Source: CAWDVB01 sp963824105
GTDB taxonomy: Bacteria; Actinomycetota; Actinomycetes; Propionibacteriales; Nocardioidaceae
DNA length: 64,000 nucleotides
Reading direction: 5' to 3'
Assembly (NCBI GenBank): GCA_963824105.1
Contig: CAWGNN010000009.1
Span: 1 to 64,000 of the forward strand
A program made the position numbers and the translations under genes. Below the pieces are notes generated by a model that was given only the letters and a program-made list of their open reading frames with translations, made no database searches and was not told where the DNA came from. This document shows positions 25,432 to 34,277 of this stretch, piece after piece; the first letter of the stretch is position 1; each line of letters starts with the position of its first letter.

Positions 25432-27344
25432 GACTCCGAGTCTTCCAGCGCATCGACCACGAACAAGGGTGCGCCCAAGATCACGCGGTCTCCGGGAGCG
25501 CAGCCGACCCGCGTGACCACCCCGTCGAGCGGGGCCTTGAGGGCCAGCTCCATCTTCATCGCCTCCATCGATCCGAGGAGCTCGCCTTCGCTGACCCGCT
25601 GCCCTTCGGCCACCACCACCTCAAGAACGGTCCCCGGCATCGGAGCGCTCACCGAACCGTCGCTGATCTGACCGGTGGCGGTGGGGCCGAAGGCGTCAGG
25701 CCGGTCGATCCGGAAGGTATGGCCCTGGTACGAGACCTCGACCCGGTGGGCCGCCACATCGACAGTGGCCTCGACCACCATCCCGTCGATCTCCAGACGC
25801 AGGTTCGCCTCACCGCCGAGGTGGCGCACGCTGTGTCGGGCCGCAGGGGTCTCGGCACTCTCGCCTTGGAGCCGGTACACCACGTTCTGGCCTCCCCGGG
25901 CCAGCTCGACAATCACCGGCGCCGGAGGGCCGGCCGACCGCCAGCCGTCCGCGGCACCGAACGGGGACGCGTCACGCAGTGCGGGGTCGTGGGCGATCGA
26001 CCATGCCGCGACGAGGCAGGCTACGGCGTCGTCCGGCGCGGGAAGGGTGTGGCGGTCCAACCACGCAGTGTCGATCGCAGCAGTCCGGAATGCGTCGGTG
26101 TCGGCCAGAGCACGCAGGAAGCCGAGGTTGGTGACCAGCCCCAGGATGGCGGAGTCGTCGAGTGCGCCGAGCAGCGAGCGCCGCGCCGCCTCACGGGTCG
26201 GGGCGTGGACGGTCACCTTTCCCAGCATCGGGTCGTACGCCGACGTGACCTGCTGCCCCGACTCCAACGCCGCGTCGACCCGAGCCCGGCTGGTCCAGCG
26301 GACCACACCGGCGGTCCCCGCCTGAGGCAGGAAACCGCCGAAGGCGTCCTCGGCGTACACGCGGGCCTCGATCGCGTGACCCCGCAACCGGATCTCCTCC
26401 TGCGCGAGCCCGACCGGCTCCCCGGCGGCCACCCGCAGCTGCAGCTGCACCAGGTCCAGGCCGGTCACGAGCTCGGTGACCGGGTGCTCGACCTGGAGCC
26501 GGGTGTTCATCTCGAGGAAGTAGAAGGCCTCGCCGTCGACGAGGAACTCCACGGTGCCGGCATTGGTGTAGCCGACCTGTCGAGCAAGGGCTACCGCGGC
26601 CGAGGCCAGCCGGTTGCGCAGATCCTCGGAGATGGTCGGCGCGGGGGCTTCTTCGATCACCTTCTGGTGGCGGCGCTGCACCGAGCAGTCGCGCTCGAAG
26701 AGGTGCAGGACTGTGCCGTGGGTGTCGGCGATGACCTGGACCTCGACGTGGCGACCGCGCTCGACGTAGCGCTCCAGGAGGATGGTGTCGTCACCGAAGG
26801 CCTTGGCCGCTTCACGGCGGGCGGCGGCCACGGCCGGATCGAGCTCCTCGGGCTTCCGGACGATCCGCATGCCCTTGCCACCGCCGCCGGCAGCCGCCTT
26901 GACGAGGACGGGAAAGCTCACCTCCCCGCCTTCGCCAGCCATTGCGGACGGCACCACCGGGACTCCCGCGGCGATCGCTAGCTCACGAGCCGCGTCCTTG
27001 CGTCCCATCGCGTCGATCACGTCGGCGGTGGGACCGACGAACACCAGTCCGGCTTCGACGACTGCGCGAGCGAAGTCCGATCGCTCGGAGAGGAAGCCGT
27101 AGCCCGGGTGGACCGCGTCGGCCCCGGTCCGCCGCGCGGCATCGATGAGCGCGTCGATGTCGAGATAGGAGTCGGCCGCAGACGCGGGGCCGATTCGCAC
27201 GGCAGCATCAGCTGCGCGCACGTGCGGCGCCGTGCGGTCGGCGTCGGAGTAGACCGCGACGGTGCGGATGCCGAGTCGGCGAGCGGTCCGGATCACTCGC
27301 AGGGCGATCTCGCCACGGTTGGCGATGAGAAGGGTCGTGATCAC
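25428..27344 (-). CDS. Acyl-CoA carboxylase alpha subunit (biotin carboxylase and carrier), probably methylcrotonyl-CoA carboxylase, 638 aa
   Basis: The biotin carboxylase part begins LLIANRGEIALRVIRTARRL, with HPGYGFLSERSDFA, the ATP-grasp glycine loop KAAAGGGGKGMRIV near residue 155, and FLEMNTRLQVEHPVTE. The C-terminal biotin carrier domain has the biotinylated lysine in GSMEAMKMEL near residue 600. Its partner is the beta gene just upstream. I chose GTG 27344 because the homologous start is LLIANRG and a GAGG precedes it; the longer frame is antisense. It overlaps the HMG-CoA lyase by four bases. Methylcrotonyl-CoA as substrate is inferred from this neighbourhood. Confidence 0.93.
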   Translation of the reverse strand: MITTLLIANRGEIALRVIRTARRLGIRTVAVYSDADRTAPHVRAADAAVRIGPASAADSYLDIDALIDAARRTGADAVHPGYGFLSERSDFARAVVEAGLVFVGPTADVIDAMGRKDAARELAIAAGVPVVPSAMAGEGGEVSFPVLVKAAAGGGGKGMRIVRKPEELDPAVAAARREAAKAFGDDTILLERYVERGRHVEVQVIADTHGTVLHLFERDCSVQRRHQKVIEEAPAPTISEDLRNRLASAAVALARQVGYTNAGTVEFLVDGEAFYFLEMNTRLQVEHPVTELVTGLDLVQLQLRVAAGEPVGLAQEEIRLRGHAIEARVYAEDAFGGFLPQAGTAGVVRWTSRARVDAALESGQQVTSAYDPMLGKVTVHAPTREAARRSLLGALDDSAILGLVTNLGFLRALADTDAFRTAAIDTAWLDRHTLPAPDDAVACLVAAWSIAHDPALRDASPFGAADGWRSAGPPAPVIVELARGGQNVVYRLQGESAETPAARHSVRHLGGEANLRLEIDGMVVEATVDVAAHRVEVSYQGHTFRIDRPDAFGPTATGQISDGSVSAPMPGTVLEVVVAEGQRVSEGELLGSMEAMKMELALKAPLDGVVTRVGCAPGDRVILGAPLFVVDALEDSES

Positions 27345-27351
27345 GTCTGCC

Positions 27352-28902
27352 TCACATCCGGAAGACGCCATAGGACGGGGCCGGCGTGGGAGTCTGGGCG
27401 GCGACGGCCAGGCCCATGCCCAGCACCCGCCGGGTCTCCACCGGGTCGATGACTCCGTCGTCCCACAGTCGTGCGGTCGAGTAGTACGGCGAGCCCTGCA
27501 GTTCGTACTGCGCGCGGATCGGCTCCTTGAAGGCCTCCTCATCCTCGGCGCTCCACGAGTCGCCGGTCGCCTCGATCCCGTCGCGGCGAACGGTGGCGAG
27601 CACCGAGGCCGCCTGCTCGCCGCCCATCACCGAGATCCGGGCGTTGGGCCACATCCACAGGAAGCGCGGGTCGTAGGCCCGCCCGCACATGCCGTAGTTG
27701 CCGGCGCCGAAGGACCCACCGATCACGACGGTGAACTTCGGAACCACCGAGCAGGCGACGGCGGTGACGAGCTTGGCTCCGTCTCGAGCGATCCCGGTGC
27801 TCTCGTACTCGCGGCCGACCATGAAGCCGGTGATGTTCTGCAGAAAGACCAACGGGATGCCGCGCTGGTTGGCCAACTCGATGAAGTGGGCTCCCTTGAG
27901 GCTCGAGGAGCTGAACAGGATGCCGTTGTTGGCGACGATCGCCACCGGGAATCCCCAGATCTCGGCGAACCCGCAGACCAGCGTCTCGCCGTAGAGGGCC
28001 TTGAACTCGTGGAACCGACTGCCGTCGACGATGCGCCGGATGACCTCACGGACGTCGTACGGCGTCCGGGTGTCGGTCGGCACGACGTCGTAGAGCCCCT
28101 CGGGGTCCTCCACCGGCTCCTCGAACGCGGCGGCTGATCCCGTCGGGACCACGCTGGGTGTGCTCGGCAGCGTGCGCACGATCGATCTGACGATCGCCAG
28201 GGCGTGGGCGTCGTCCTCGGCAAGGTGGTCGACGACTCCGCTGGTCCGGGCGTGGACGTCGCCGCCGCCGAGCTCCTCAGCAGTGACCACCTCGCCGGTC
28301 GCGGCCTTCACCAACGGAGGGCCGCCGAGGAAGATCGTTCCCTGATTGCGCACGATCACCGTCTCGTCCGACATGGCCGGCACGTACGCGCCCCCTGCGG
28401 TGCAGGACCCCATGACCGCGGCGATCTGGGGGATCTGCTGGGCCGACAAGGTGGCCTGGTTGAAGAAGATCCGGCCGAAGTGCTCCCGATCGGGGAAGAC
28501 CTCGTCCTGCATCGGCAGGAACGCACCACCGGAGTCGACGAGGTAGACGCAGGGAAGGCGATTCTGCCGCGCGATCTCCTGGGCACGCAGGTGCTTCTTG
28601 ACCGTGATCGGGTAGTAGGTGCCGCCCTTGACGGTGGCGTCGTTGGCCACGATCACGCACTCCCGACCGGACACCCGGCCGATGCCCGTCACGATGCCTG
28701 CGGAGGGGATGGCGTCGTCGTACATGCCGGTCGCCGCCAGTGGACTGAGCTCCAGGAAAGGGCTGCCGGGGTCGAGGAGTCGATCGATCCGGTCGCGGAC
28801 GAGCAGCTTGCCCCGGGCGATGTGCTTCTCCCGCGCGAGCGGCGAACCGCCCTGGCGCACCTCGGCGAGGCGGTCTCGCAGATCCTGCACGAGCTCCCTC
28901 AC
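27352..28902 (-). CDS. Acyl-CoA carboxylase beta subunit (carboxyltransferase), probably methylcrotonyl-CoA carboxylase, 516 aa
   Basis: The carboxyltransferase core is clear: [57 protein letters not shown] and [15 protein letters not shown] in the N-terminal half, then [35 protein letters not shown] and [13 protein letters not shown]. The [13 protein letters not shown] motif is typical of methylcrotonyl- and geranyl-CoA carboxylases. Start GTG 28902 has GGAGG eight bases upstream; a start at 28917 has none. It is the first gene of the carboxylase-HMG-lyase operon and is preceded by a likely TetR operator at 28977-28994. Confidence 0.93.
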   Translation of the reverse strand: MRELVQDLRDRLAEVRQGGSPLAREKHIARGKLLVRDRIDRLLDPGSPFLELSPLAATGMYDDAIPSAGIVTGIGRVSGRECVIVANDATVKGGTYYPITVKKHLRAQEIARQNRLPCVYLVDSGGAFLPMQDEVFPDREHFGRIFFNQATLSAQQIPQIAAVMGSCTAGGAYVPAMSDETVIVRNQGTIFLGGPPLVKAATGEVVTAEELGGGDVHARTSGVVDHLAEDDAHALAIVRSIVRTLPSTPSVVPTGSAAAFEEPVEDPEGLYDVVPTDTRTPYDVREVIRRIVDGSRFHEFKALYGETLVCGFAEIWGFPVAIVANNGILFSSSSLKGAHFIELANQRGIPLVFLQNITGFMVGREYESTGIARDGAKLVTAVACSVVPKFTVVIGGSFGAGNYGMCGRAYDPRFLWMWPNARISVMGGEQAASVLATVRRDGIEATGDSWSAEDEEAFKEPIRAQYELQGSPYYSTARLWDDGVIDPVETRRVLGMGLAVAAQTPTPAPSYGVFRM

Positions 28903-28932
28903 GACGCTCACCTCCACACCTTCCCGCCAGCT

Positions 28933-28965
28933 GGCTGGTCAACGGCTGGTCAGCGGCTGGTCACC
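28933..28965. repeat. 11-nt tandem repeat, three copies, before the carboxylase operon
   Basis: ggctggtca(a/g/c)c is repeated at 28933, 28944 and 28955. It lies in the leader between the operator at 28977 and the start at 28902. Confidence 0.75.
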
Positions 28966-28976
28966 CTTCCCTGCCA

Positions 28977-28994
28977 GGTTAGCGTTCGTTAACA
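28977..28994. promoter_or_regulatory. Candidate TetR operator before the leucine operon
   Basis: GGTTAGCG-TT-CGTTAACA is an imperfect 8-2-8 inverted repeat. Its left half is identical to the perfect dyad at 29714-29731 beside the tetR gene. It lies about 75 nt upstream of the carboxylase beta start (GTG 28902) and 57 nt upstream of the divergent VOC gene, so it can serve both promoters. Confidence 0.7.
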
Positions 28995-29050
28995 TCACCG
29001 TCCACCGGAAGGGGCTTCCCGCCCTCCGCTTCTCGTGGTGGGGTGGGTCG

Positions 29051-29719
29051 ATGGAGCCACTGATCACCTACCAGGCCCTGTGCCTGGACGCCGACCGGGC
29101 GGACCGCCTCGGCGCGTTCTGGGCCGGCGCACTCGGGCTTTCCCTGCAACTGCTGCCCGACGAGAACGTGCGGCTCGACGGTGAGGAGCCCTGGCGCACG
29201 GTCTGGATCGACCGCGTCCCCGAGCCCAAGACGGTCAAGCACCGGGTGCACCTCGACGTGCATGGAGACACCCGGAGCCTGCTGGAACTCGGTGCTACCC
29301 CCCTCGACCTGGATTCCTTCGCGTGGGACGTCCTGGCCGACCCCGAGGGTGGGGAGCTCTGCGTCTTCCCCGGTGACGACCGGGCGCGGCCCCGCGTGAC
29401 CGACCTGGTCGTGGACTGCGTGGATCCCGCCTCACTCGGCCGCTGGTGGGGGGCCGCGTTCGGCGTGGAGCCCCTCGAGACGCCGCTCGGGTCGACGGTG
29501 TTGCGCGATATCCCGGGCAGTCCGTTCGCGGCCATTGGCTTCGTGCCCGTCGCCGAGCCCAAGCGGGCCAAGAACCGGGTCCACATCGATGTCGACACCC
29601 GGAGCCTCGACGAGCTGGTCGGCATCGGCGCCACGCTGCTGCGCCCGGAGGGTGGCGACATCGAGTGGAACATCATGGCCGACCCCGAGGGCAACGAGTT
29701 CTGCGCCTTCACTGGTTAG
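29051..29719 (+). CDS. Tandem VOC (glyoxalase-like) protein, 222 aa
   Basis: The protein is two similar halves, each of the glyoxalase-6 type. The first (residues 1-115) has ALCLDADRADRLGAFWAGAL, HRVHLDVHG and LADPEGGELCVFPGD. The second (116-222) has DLVVDCVDPASLGRWWGAAFG, NRVHIDVDTRSLDELVG and MADPEGNEFCAFTG. VOC proteins bind metal or small substrates at the domain interface; enzymes, binding proteins and resistance proteins all use the fold. Start ATG 29051. It is divergent from the carboxylase operon and is followed by tetR, whose operator overlaps its stop codon. Substrate unknown. Confidence 0.85.
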   Translation: MEPLITYQALCLDADRADRLGAFWAGALGLSLQLLPDENVRLDGEEPWRTVWIDRVPEPKTVKHRVHLDVHGDTRSLLELGATPLDLDSFAWDVLADPEGGELCVFPGDDRARPRVTDLVVDCVDPASLGRWWGAAFGVEPLETPLGSTVLRDIPGSPFAAIGFVPVAEPKRAKNRVHIDVDTRSLDELVGIGATLLRPEGGDIEWNIMADPEGNEFCAFTG

Positions 29720-29731
29720 CGACCGCTAACC
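29714..29731. promoter_or_regulatory. Perfect dyad operator of the TetR regulator
   Basis: GGTTAGCG-AC-CGCTAACC has perfect 8-bp half-sites with a 2-nt centre, the usual geometry of a TetR operator. It overlaps the VOC stop codon and ends 8 nt before the tetR start GTG 29739. A related site lies before the carboxylase operon at 28977-28994. Confidence 0.8.
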
Positions 29732-29738
29732 TGATGGG

Positions 29739-30323
29739 GTGGGCAGACGTGAGCAGATCCTCGCCACCGCGGCGACGCTCTTCGCCGAGCGCGGCTTCCA
29801 TGGAGTCTCGGTGGCCGAGCTGGGTGCGGCCTGCGGAATCTCCGGCCCGGCGCTCTACCGCCACTTCGCTTCCAAGGACGCGATGCTCGCCGAGATGCTC
29901 ACCTCGATCAGCGAGGAGCTCCTCGCCGTGGCCCAAGAGCGCGTCGCCGAGGCGGAGACAAGCACCGAGGCTCTAGTCGCCCTCATCGACTGGCATCTGG
30001 ACTTCGCCCTCTCGAACAGGGCGCTGATCGTGGTTCAGGACCGGGACTGGGCCTCCCTGCCCGACCAGGCCCGGGAGCAGGTGCGTGCCACCCAGAACGC
30101 CTACGTAGGGGTCTGGGTGGGCGTCCTGCAGAGTCTCGACCCGCACCTGGGCGCCCCCCATGCCCGAGCCATGGCGCAGGCGACCTTCGGTCTGCTCAAC
30201 TCCACCCCCCGGACCGGGCGCCTCCCCGAGCAGGAGCTGCGGGAGGTGCTCGGATCGATGGCGCGAAGGGCCCTGCGTGGACCGGGTGCCGACTCGAGGT
30301 ATCCCTCCGGCGGTCTGGGCTGA
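29739..30323 (+). CDS. TetR-family regulator, 194 aa
   Basis: The N-terminal TetR helix-turn-helix (residues 1-55) reads REQILATAATLFAERGFHGV, then SVAELGAACGISGPALYRHF and SKDAMLAEML. The rest is a helical ligand-binding domain with Trp-rich helices (IVVQDRDWASLPDQAREQV). It sits on the other side of a shared control region from the carboxylase-HMG-lyase operon, and matching dyads before both units suggest it represses the operon and itself. An acyl-CoA of the leucine pathway is a plausible inducer; this is inference. Start GTG 29739. Confidence 0.9.
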   Translation: MGRREQILATAATLFAERGFHGVSVAELGAACGISGPALYRHFASKDAMLAEMLTSISEELLAVAQERVAEAETSTEALVALIDWHLDFALSNRALIVVQDRDWASLPDQAREQVRATQNAYVGVWVGVLQSLDPHLGAPHARAMAQATFGLLNSTPRTGRLPEQELREVLGSMARRALRGPGADSRYPSGGLG

Positions 30324-30362
30324 AGACTGGGCTGACGACTGGGCTGACGACTGGGTTCGCGT
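30315..30362. repeat. 12-nt tandem repeat over the tetR stop codon
   Basis: ctgggctga(a/c)ga occurs at 30315, 30327 and 30339, with a partial fourth copy at 30351. The tetR stop codon is within the first copy. Confidence 0.8.
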
Positions 30363-30389
30363 GGGTTCCCTTGGGTAGAGTCGTCTGCC

Positions 30390-30884
30390 ATGTCCGACCA
30401 AACCCCCCTCGACCACAACATCGCCCAGCTCGACGGGACCCCCACGACACTGCGGGATCTGGCGGCGGGTCGCGCCGTGCTGCTGGTCAACGTTGCCTCA
30501 TATTGCGGATTCACCCCCCAGTACGCCGGTCTGCAGCGACTCCATGAGGAGTACGGCGCCGATCGACTACTCGTCGTGGGAGTCCCCTGCAACCAGTTCG
30601 GCGCCCAGGAGCCCGGTACCCCCGAGGAGATCGGGGAGTTCTGCTCCAGCACCTACGGCGTGACCTTTCCCCTCACCGAGAAGGTCGAGGTCAACGGCGA
30701 GAACCGGCATCCGATCTTCGCCGACCTGGTCGAGACGTCCAACGAGAAGGGCAAGTCGGGGGACATCGCCTGGAACTTCGAGAAGTTCCTCCTGACCGCC
30801 GACGGCAGCATCCTCGGCCGGTTCAGCACCGCGGTCGAACCCGAGGACCCCCGCCTGATGGCCGTGCTGCACGCCATCGCCTGA
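30390..30884 (+). CDS. Glutathione peroxidase-family thiol peroxidase, 164 aa
   Basis: The thioredoxin-fold peroxidase has the peroxidatic Cys39 in VNVASYCGFTPQYAGL, the second motif GVPCNQFGAQEPGT and WNFEKFLLTADGSILGRF near the C-terminus, which supply the Gln and Trp of the catalytic tetrad. There is no selenocysteine. In bacteria such enzymes usually take electrons from thioredoxin. Here it lies just upstream of the ergothioneine genes, so thiol redox control is the common theme. It begins at ATG 30390. Confidence 0.93.
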   Translation: MSDQTPLDHNIAQLDGTPTTLRDLAAGRAVLLVNVASYCGFTPQYAGLQRLHEEYGADRLLVVGVPCNQFGAQEPGTPEEIGEFCSSTYGVTFPLTEKVEVNGENRHPIFADLVETSNEKGKSGDIAWNFEKFLLTADGSILGRFSTAVEPEDPRLMAVLHAIA

Positions 30885-31037
30885 GCGTTCCGGAATCACG
30901 GCGGCAGCCAGGCGGTTGGCCCAACAGAGGGGCCGTTCCGAAGAAGCGTCACCCTTCGGTAACCGAAGGCGGATGCGATAGTCGCCGACGCGAGACATAG
31001 TGGAGGTCCGGCTCCGAGCCGTTCAGGAGGTGAGCAC

Positions 31038-32207
31038 GTGCCCCGAACCATGCAGTTCGTCTCCAACGACGCCCTGACCAGCGAGGAGGACGTGCTCGCC
31101 CACATCCGCGGGGTGTGCTTCAAGACCGGGCCTCCCGTCAAAGTCGGCGTGGAGCTTGAATGGCTCCTCGTCCACTCCGCCGACCCGGCCACCCTGATCC
31201 CGCTCCCAGAGGTGGCCGAACGGCTCGAAGCCCTACGGCTGCCCGGTGGCAGCCGGATCACCTTCGAGCCGGGAGGGCAGCTTGAGCTGAGCTCGCGCCC
31301 CCATGAGGACCCGTTCACCGTGGTCCATGACCTTGCGGTCGATACCCAGGCAGTTCTCGACCGCCTCCGCCCCCTCGACATCACGATCTCCGATCGCGCG
31401 CTGGACTGCCTGCGGCCCGGAGTCCGGCAGCTCGATGCCCCTCGGTACGAGGCCATGGAGGACTACTTCGCGGCCGCCGACCCGGTCGTCGGCTCCCAGA
31501 TGATGTGCTGCTGCGTGGGGCTGCAGGTCAACCTCGACTGTGGGCAGGACCCGGCCGCCGTCGCGCAGCGGTGGCGATTGCTCCACGACCTCGGTCCGAT
31601 CCTGATAGCCGCCTTCGCCAACTCTCCCGCTCCGGGGTGGCGCTCCCGGCGCCAGGGGATCTGGCAGGAGCTCGAGCCGTTGCGCACCGCGGCCCCGGAG
31701 GGGGACGACCCGGTCACCGGGTGGACTCGATACGCCCTCCGGGCCCCGGTGATGATGATCCGCGGTGAGCAGTGGCTCGCTCGACCGGGCTTCACTTTCG
31801 GGGAGTGGCTGGCGGGACGGACCGGCTTCGGCCAGCCAACCATCGACGACCTGGACTACCACCTCACCACGCTCTTCCCTCCGGTGCGGCCACGCGGATG
31901 GTTCGAGGTGCGGTACCTCGACGCCCAGCCTCGCCGTTGGTGGCCGGTGCCGGTCCTCGTGCTGTGGGCATTGATGTCGGACGAGGCTGGCGTGGCCGAC
32001 GCGATCGATCCCGACGCGATCGACGCCTGGGACCGGGCGGCCCGCTCGGGGCTCGCCGATCCCGCGCTCGCCGGCTCCGCCGTTCGCCTGGTCGACCTTG
32101 CGCTCCTGCGGCTGGGAGAGGCCTCCGCGCCGCTGGTCGGCGAGTTCGCCGAGCGCTACACCTACCGGGGACTGGCTCCCGCCGACGACGAACTCCTTCA
32201 CGGGTGA
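31038..32207 (+). CDS. egtA: Ergothioneine biosynthesis glutamate-cysteine ligase EgtA, 389 aa
   Basis: EgtA joins glutamate and cysteine to gamma-glutamylcysteine, the sulfur donor of bacterial ergothioneine synthesis. The GCS2-type core shows KVGVELEWLLVHSADP, TFEPGGQLELSSRPHEDP, CCCVGLQVNLDCG and the Arg-rich FEVRYLDAQPRRWW. Start GTG 31038 has AGGAGGTGAGC just upstream. The stop overlaps the ATG of egtB (TGATG), which begins a tightly coupled egtABCD run. The gene order alone makes the EgtA assignment firm relative to plain glutamate-cysteine ligases. Confidence 0.94.
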   Translation: MPRTMQFVSNDALTSEEDVLAHIRGVCFKTGPPVKVGVELEWLLVHSADPATLIPLPEVAERLEALRLPGGSRITFEPGGQLELSSRPHEDPFTVVHDLAVDTQAVLDRLRPLDITISDRALDCLRPGVRQLDAPRYEAMEDYFAAADPVVGSQMMCCCVGLQVNLDCGQDPAAVAQRWRLLHDLGPILIAAFANSPAPGWRSRRQGIWQELEPLRTAAPEGDDPVTGWTRYALRAPVMMIRGEQWLARPGFTFGEWLAGRTGFGQPTIDDLDYHLTTLFPPVRPRGWFEVRYLDAQPRRWWPVPVLVLWALMSDEAGVADAIDPDAIDAWDRAARSGLADPALAGSAVRLVDLALLRLGEASAPLVGEFAERYTYRGLAPADDELLHG

Positions 32208-33529
32208 TGCAGATGAGGGCTTTCACCGACGCCGACGACCTCAAGCAGACGGTCGCAGATGAGTTGGAGCGCGTGAGGCGCCGCTCGCTCGGACTCACCG
32301 TCGACGTGCTCGACGACGCCGAGCTCACCGAGCAGCACTCGCGGCTGATGTCCCCGCTCGTGTGGGACCTCGCTCACGTCGGGAACTACGAGGAGCTCTG
32401 GCTCCTGCGTGCCGCCGCCGGAGTCGACCCGATGCGACCCGAGATCGACACCCTCTACGACGCCTTCGAGCACCCCCGTTCAGAGCGTCCGAGCCTGCCC
32501 CTGCTGACACCCGAGGAGTCGACCTCCTACATCGATCTGGTCCGCCGCAAGGTGCTGGACTCCTTGGAGACAGTCCGGATGGATCAGGGCGCCCCGTTGA
32601 CCGACTCCGGGTTCGTCTACGGGATGGTGCTGCAGCACGAGCACCAGCACGACGAGACGATGCTGGCCACCCATCAGCTGCGGCGCGGGGACGCGGTGCT
32701 CGTCGAGCGCAACGCCCCCGACGTGCCCTGGTCCCCGGTGGAGGCCGCCGAGGTCTTCGTCGAGGGCGGGCCCTTCGTGATGGGGACGTCCTCCGATCCC
32801 TGGGCCTACGACAACGAGCGACCCGCGCACCAGGTCGGGGTCGAGTCGTTCTGGATCGACACGACCCCGGTCTCCACCGGCGCCTACCTCCGCTTCATCG
32901 AGGAGGGCGGCTACGACGACCCGGCCTGGTGGTCGGTCGAAGGCTGGGACTGGCGCAACCGGTCGGGCAAGCGAGCCCCGGCGTTCTGGCATCGAGACGC
33001 TGGAACCTGGCTCACCCGGAGGTTCGGCGAGGTCGAGCCGCTGAACCTCGAGGATGCCGTGGAGCACGTCTGCTACTTCGAGGCCGAGGCTTACGCGCGC
33101 TGGGCCGGGCGTCGGCTGCCGACGGAGGCGGAGTGGGAGAAGGCCGCGTCCTGGGATCCGAGGGATCAGACCAAGCGCCGCTACCCCTGGGGAGACCAGG
33201 CGCCGACCGAGTCCCTCGCCAACCTAGGCCAGGTCCGCTATCGGCCCACCAGGGTCGGCTCCTACCCCGGTGGGGCATCCCCCTACGGCGCGCGGCAGAT
33301 GATCGGCGACGTCTGGGAGTGGACCTCGACGGACTTCCACGGGCACCCCGGCTTCTGCACCTTCCCCTACCGCGAGTACTCCGAGGTCTTCTTCGGGGCC
33401 GACTACAAAGTGCTGCGGGGTGGCTCCTGGGCGACCGACTCGTTGGCGTGCCGGGCGACCTTCCGGAACTGGGACTTCCCGATCCGCCGGCAGATCTTCG
33501 CGGGGTTCCGGACGGCGAGGTCGGTCTGA
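32207..33529 (+). CDS. egtB: Ergothioneine sulfoxide synthase EgtB, 440 aa
   Basis: EgtB is a non-heme iron oxygenase that couples gamma-glutamylcysteine to hercynine. The N-terminal DinB-like part has WDLAHVGNYEELWLLR and VLQHEHQHDETMLATHQL, which supply the three iron-binding His. The C-terminal FGE-sulfatase domain has FVMGTSSDPWAYDNERP, RLPTEAEWEKAA, GDVWEWTSTDF and VLRGGSWATDSLACRATFRNW. I chose ATG 32207, which overlaps the egtA stop codon; the longer frame upstream is antisense to nothing recognisable. Next comes egtC after one base. Confidence 0.95.
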   Translation: MQMRAFTDADDLKQTVADELERVRRRSLGLTVDVLDDAELTEQHSRLMSPLVWDLAHVGNYEELWLLRAAAGVDPMRPEIDTLYDAFEHPRSERPSLPLLTPEESTSYIDLVRRKVLDSLETVRMDQGAPLTDSGFVYGMVLQHEHQHDETMLATHQLRRGDAVLVERNAPDVPWSPVEAAEVFVEGGPFVMGTSSDPWAYDNERPAHQVGVESFWIDTTPVSTGAYLRFIEEGGYDDPAWWSVEGWDWRNRSGKRAPAFWHRDAGTWLTRRFGEVEPLNLEDAVEHVCYFEAEAYARWAGRRLPTEAEWEKAASWDPRDQTKRRYPWGDQAPTESLANLGQVRYRPTRVGSYPGGASPYGARQMIGDVWEWTSTDFHGHPGFCTFPYREYSEVFFGADYKVLRGGSWATDSLACRATFRNWDFPIRRQIFAGFRTARSV

Positions 33530-33530
33530 C

Positions 33531-34265
33531 ATGTGCCGCCACCTGGGCTACTCCGGACCACCCCGCCCACTCTCCGAGCTGGTGCTCGAGGCTCCGCACT
33601 CGCTGCTCGAGCAGTCTTACCAACCGCGTCTCCAGAAGCACGGACTGGTCAACGCCGATGGATTCGGAGTCGGCTGGTACGTCGACGGGCAGGGGGAGGC
33701 GGTCCGCTACCGCCAGGCCCGTCCGATCTGGTCGGACGCATCGTTCGCCTCGATCGCCCCAACCATTCACTCACCCATCCTGATCGCGAACGTCCGCTCG
33801 GCGACGGAGGGCACTGCCCTGGACGAGACCGCCGCGGCGCCGTTCCGCCACGGTCGGTGGCTGTTCAGCCTGAACGGTCGCCTCTTCGACTGGCCGCGGG
33901 CTCGCAAGGAGCTCTGGGGCCGCGCCCTCGATGTGCCGGAGGCCCGGGCGGCCGTCGATACCTCGATCGCCTTCGCCCTCGCCGTCGAGGCATGGTCCGG
34001 CGGCGCAACTCTCGGCGACGGGCTGGCCCACGTGGTCACCACGCTGGCGGGTCACGGCGATGGCCGGCTCAACCTGCTGGCTTCCGACGGTGCCGGGCTC
34101 GCGGCGACCCGGCACGGCGAAGACCTCTTCGTGCGGCGTGGAGCGGACTACACCGTCGTGGCCTCCGAGCCGACCGACGACTCCGAAGACTGGGAGCTCG
34201 TGCCCGACCACCACGTCGTCACCGCCACTGCCGGATCGGTGACCTTCACCCCGATCCCACTCTGA
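33531..34265 (+). CDS. egtC: Ergothioneine gamma-glutamyl hydrolase EgtC, 244 aa
   Basis: EgtC removes the gamma-glutamyl group from the sulfoxide intermediate. It is an N-terminal nucleophile amidohydrolase: Met is followed by Cys2 in MCRHLGYSGPPRPLSELV, with the class II glutamine amidotransferase motifs NADGFGVGWYVDGQGEAVR, IANVRSATEGTALDETAAAP and FRHGRWLFSLNGRL. Start ATG 33531 lies one base after egtB's stop. A second protein of the same type is encoded at 60465-61286. Confidence 0.95.
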   Translation: MCRHLGYSGPPRPLSELVLEAPHSLLEQSYQPRLQKHGLVNADGFGVGWYVDGQGEAVRYRQARPIWSDASFASIAPTIHSPILIANVRSATEGTALDETAAAPFRHGRWLFSLNGRLFDWPRARKELWGRALDVPEARAAVDTSIAFALAVEAWSGGATLGDGLAHVVTTLAGHGDGRLNLLASDGAGLAATRHGEDLFVRRGADYTVVASEPTDDSEDWELVPDHHVVTATAGSVTFTPIPL

Positions 34266-34277
34266 CCGGAAGGACCC

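Noticed and set aside
28977..29050. Riboswitch in front of the VOC or carboxylase genes
   Set aside because: The gap holds only the inverted repeat and short spacing. No conserved riboswitch core or paired stems beyond the dyad were found.
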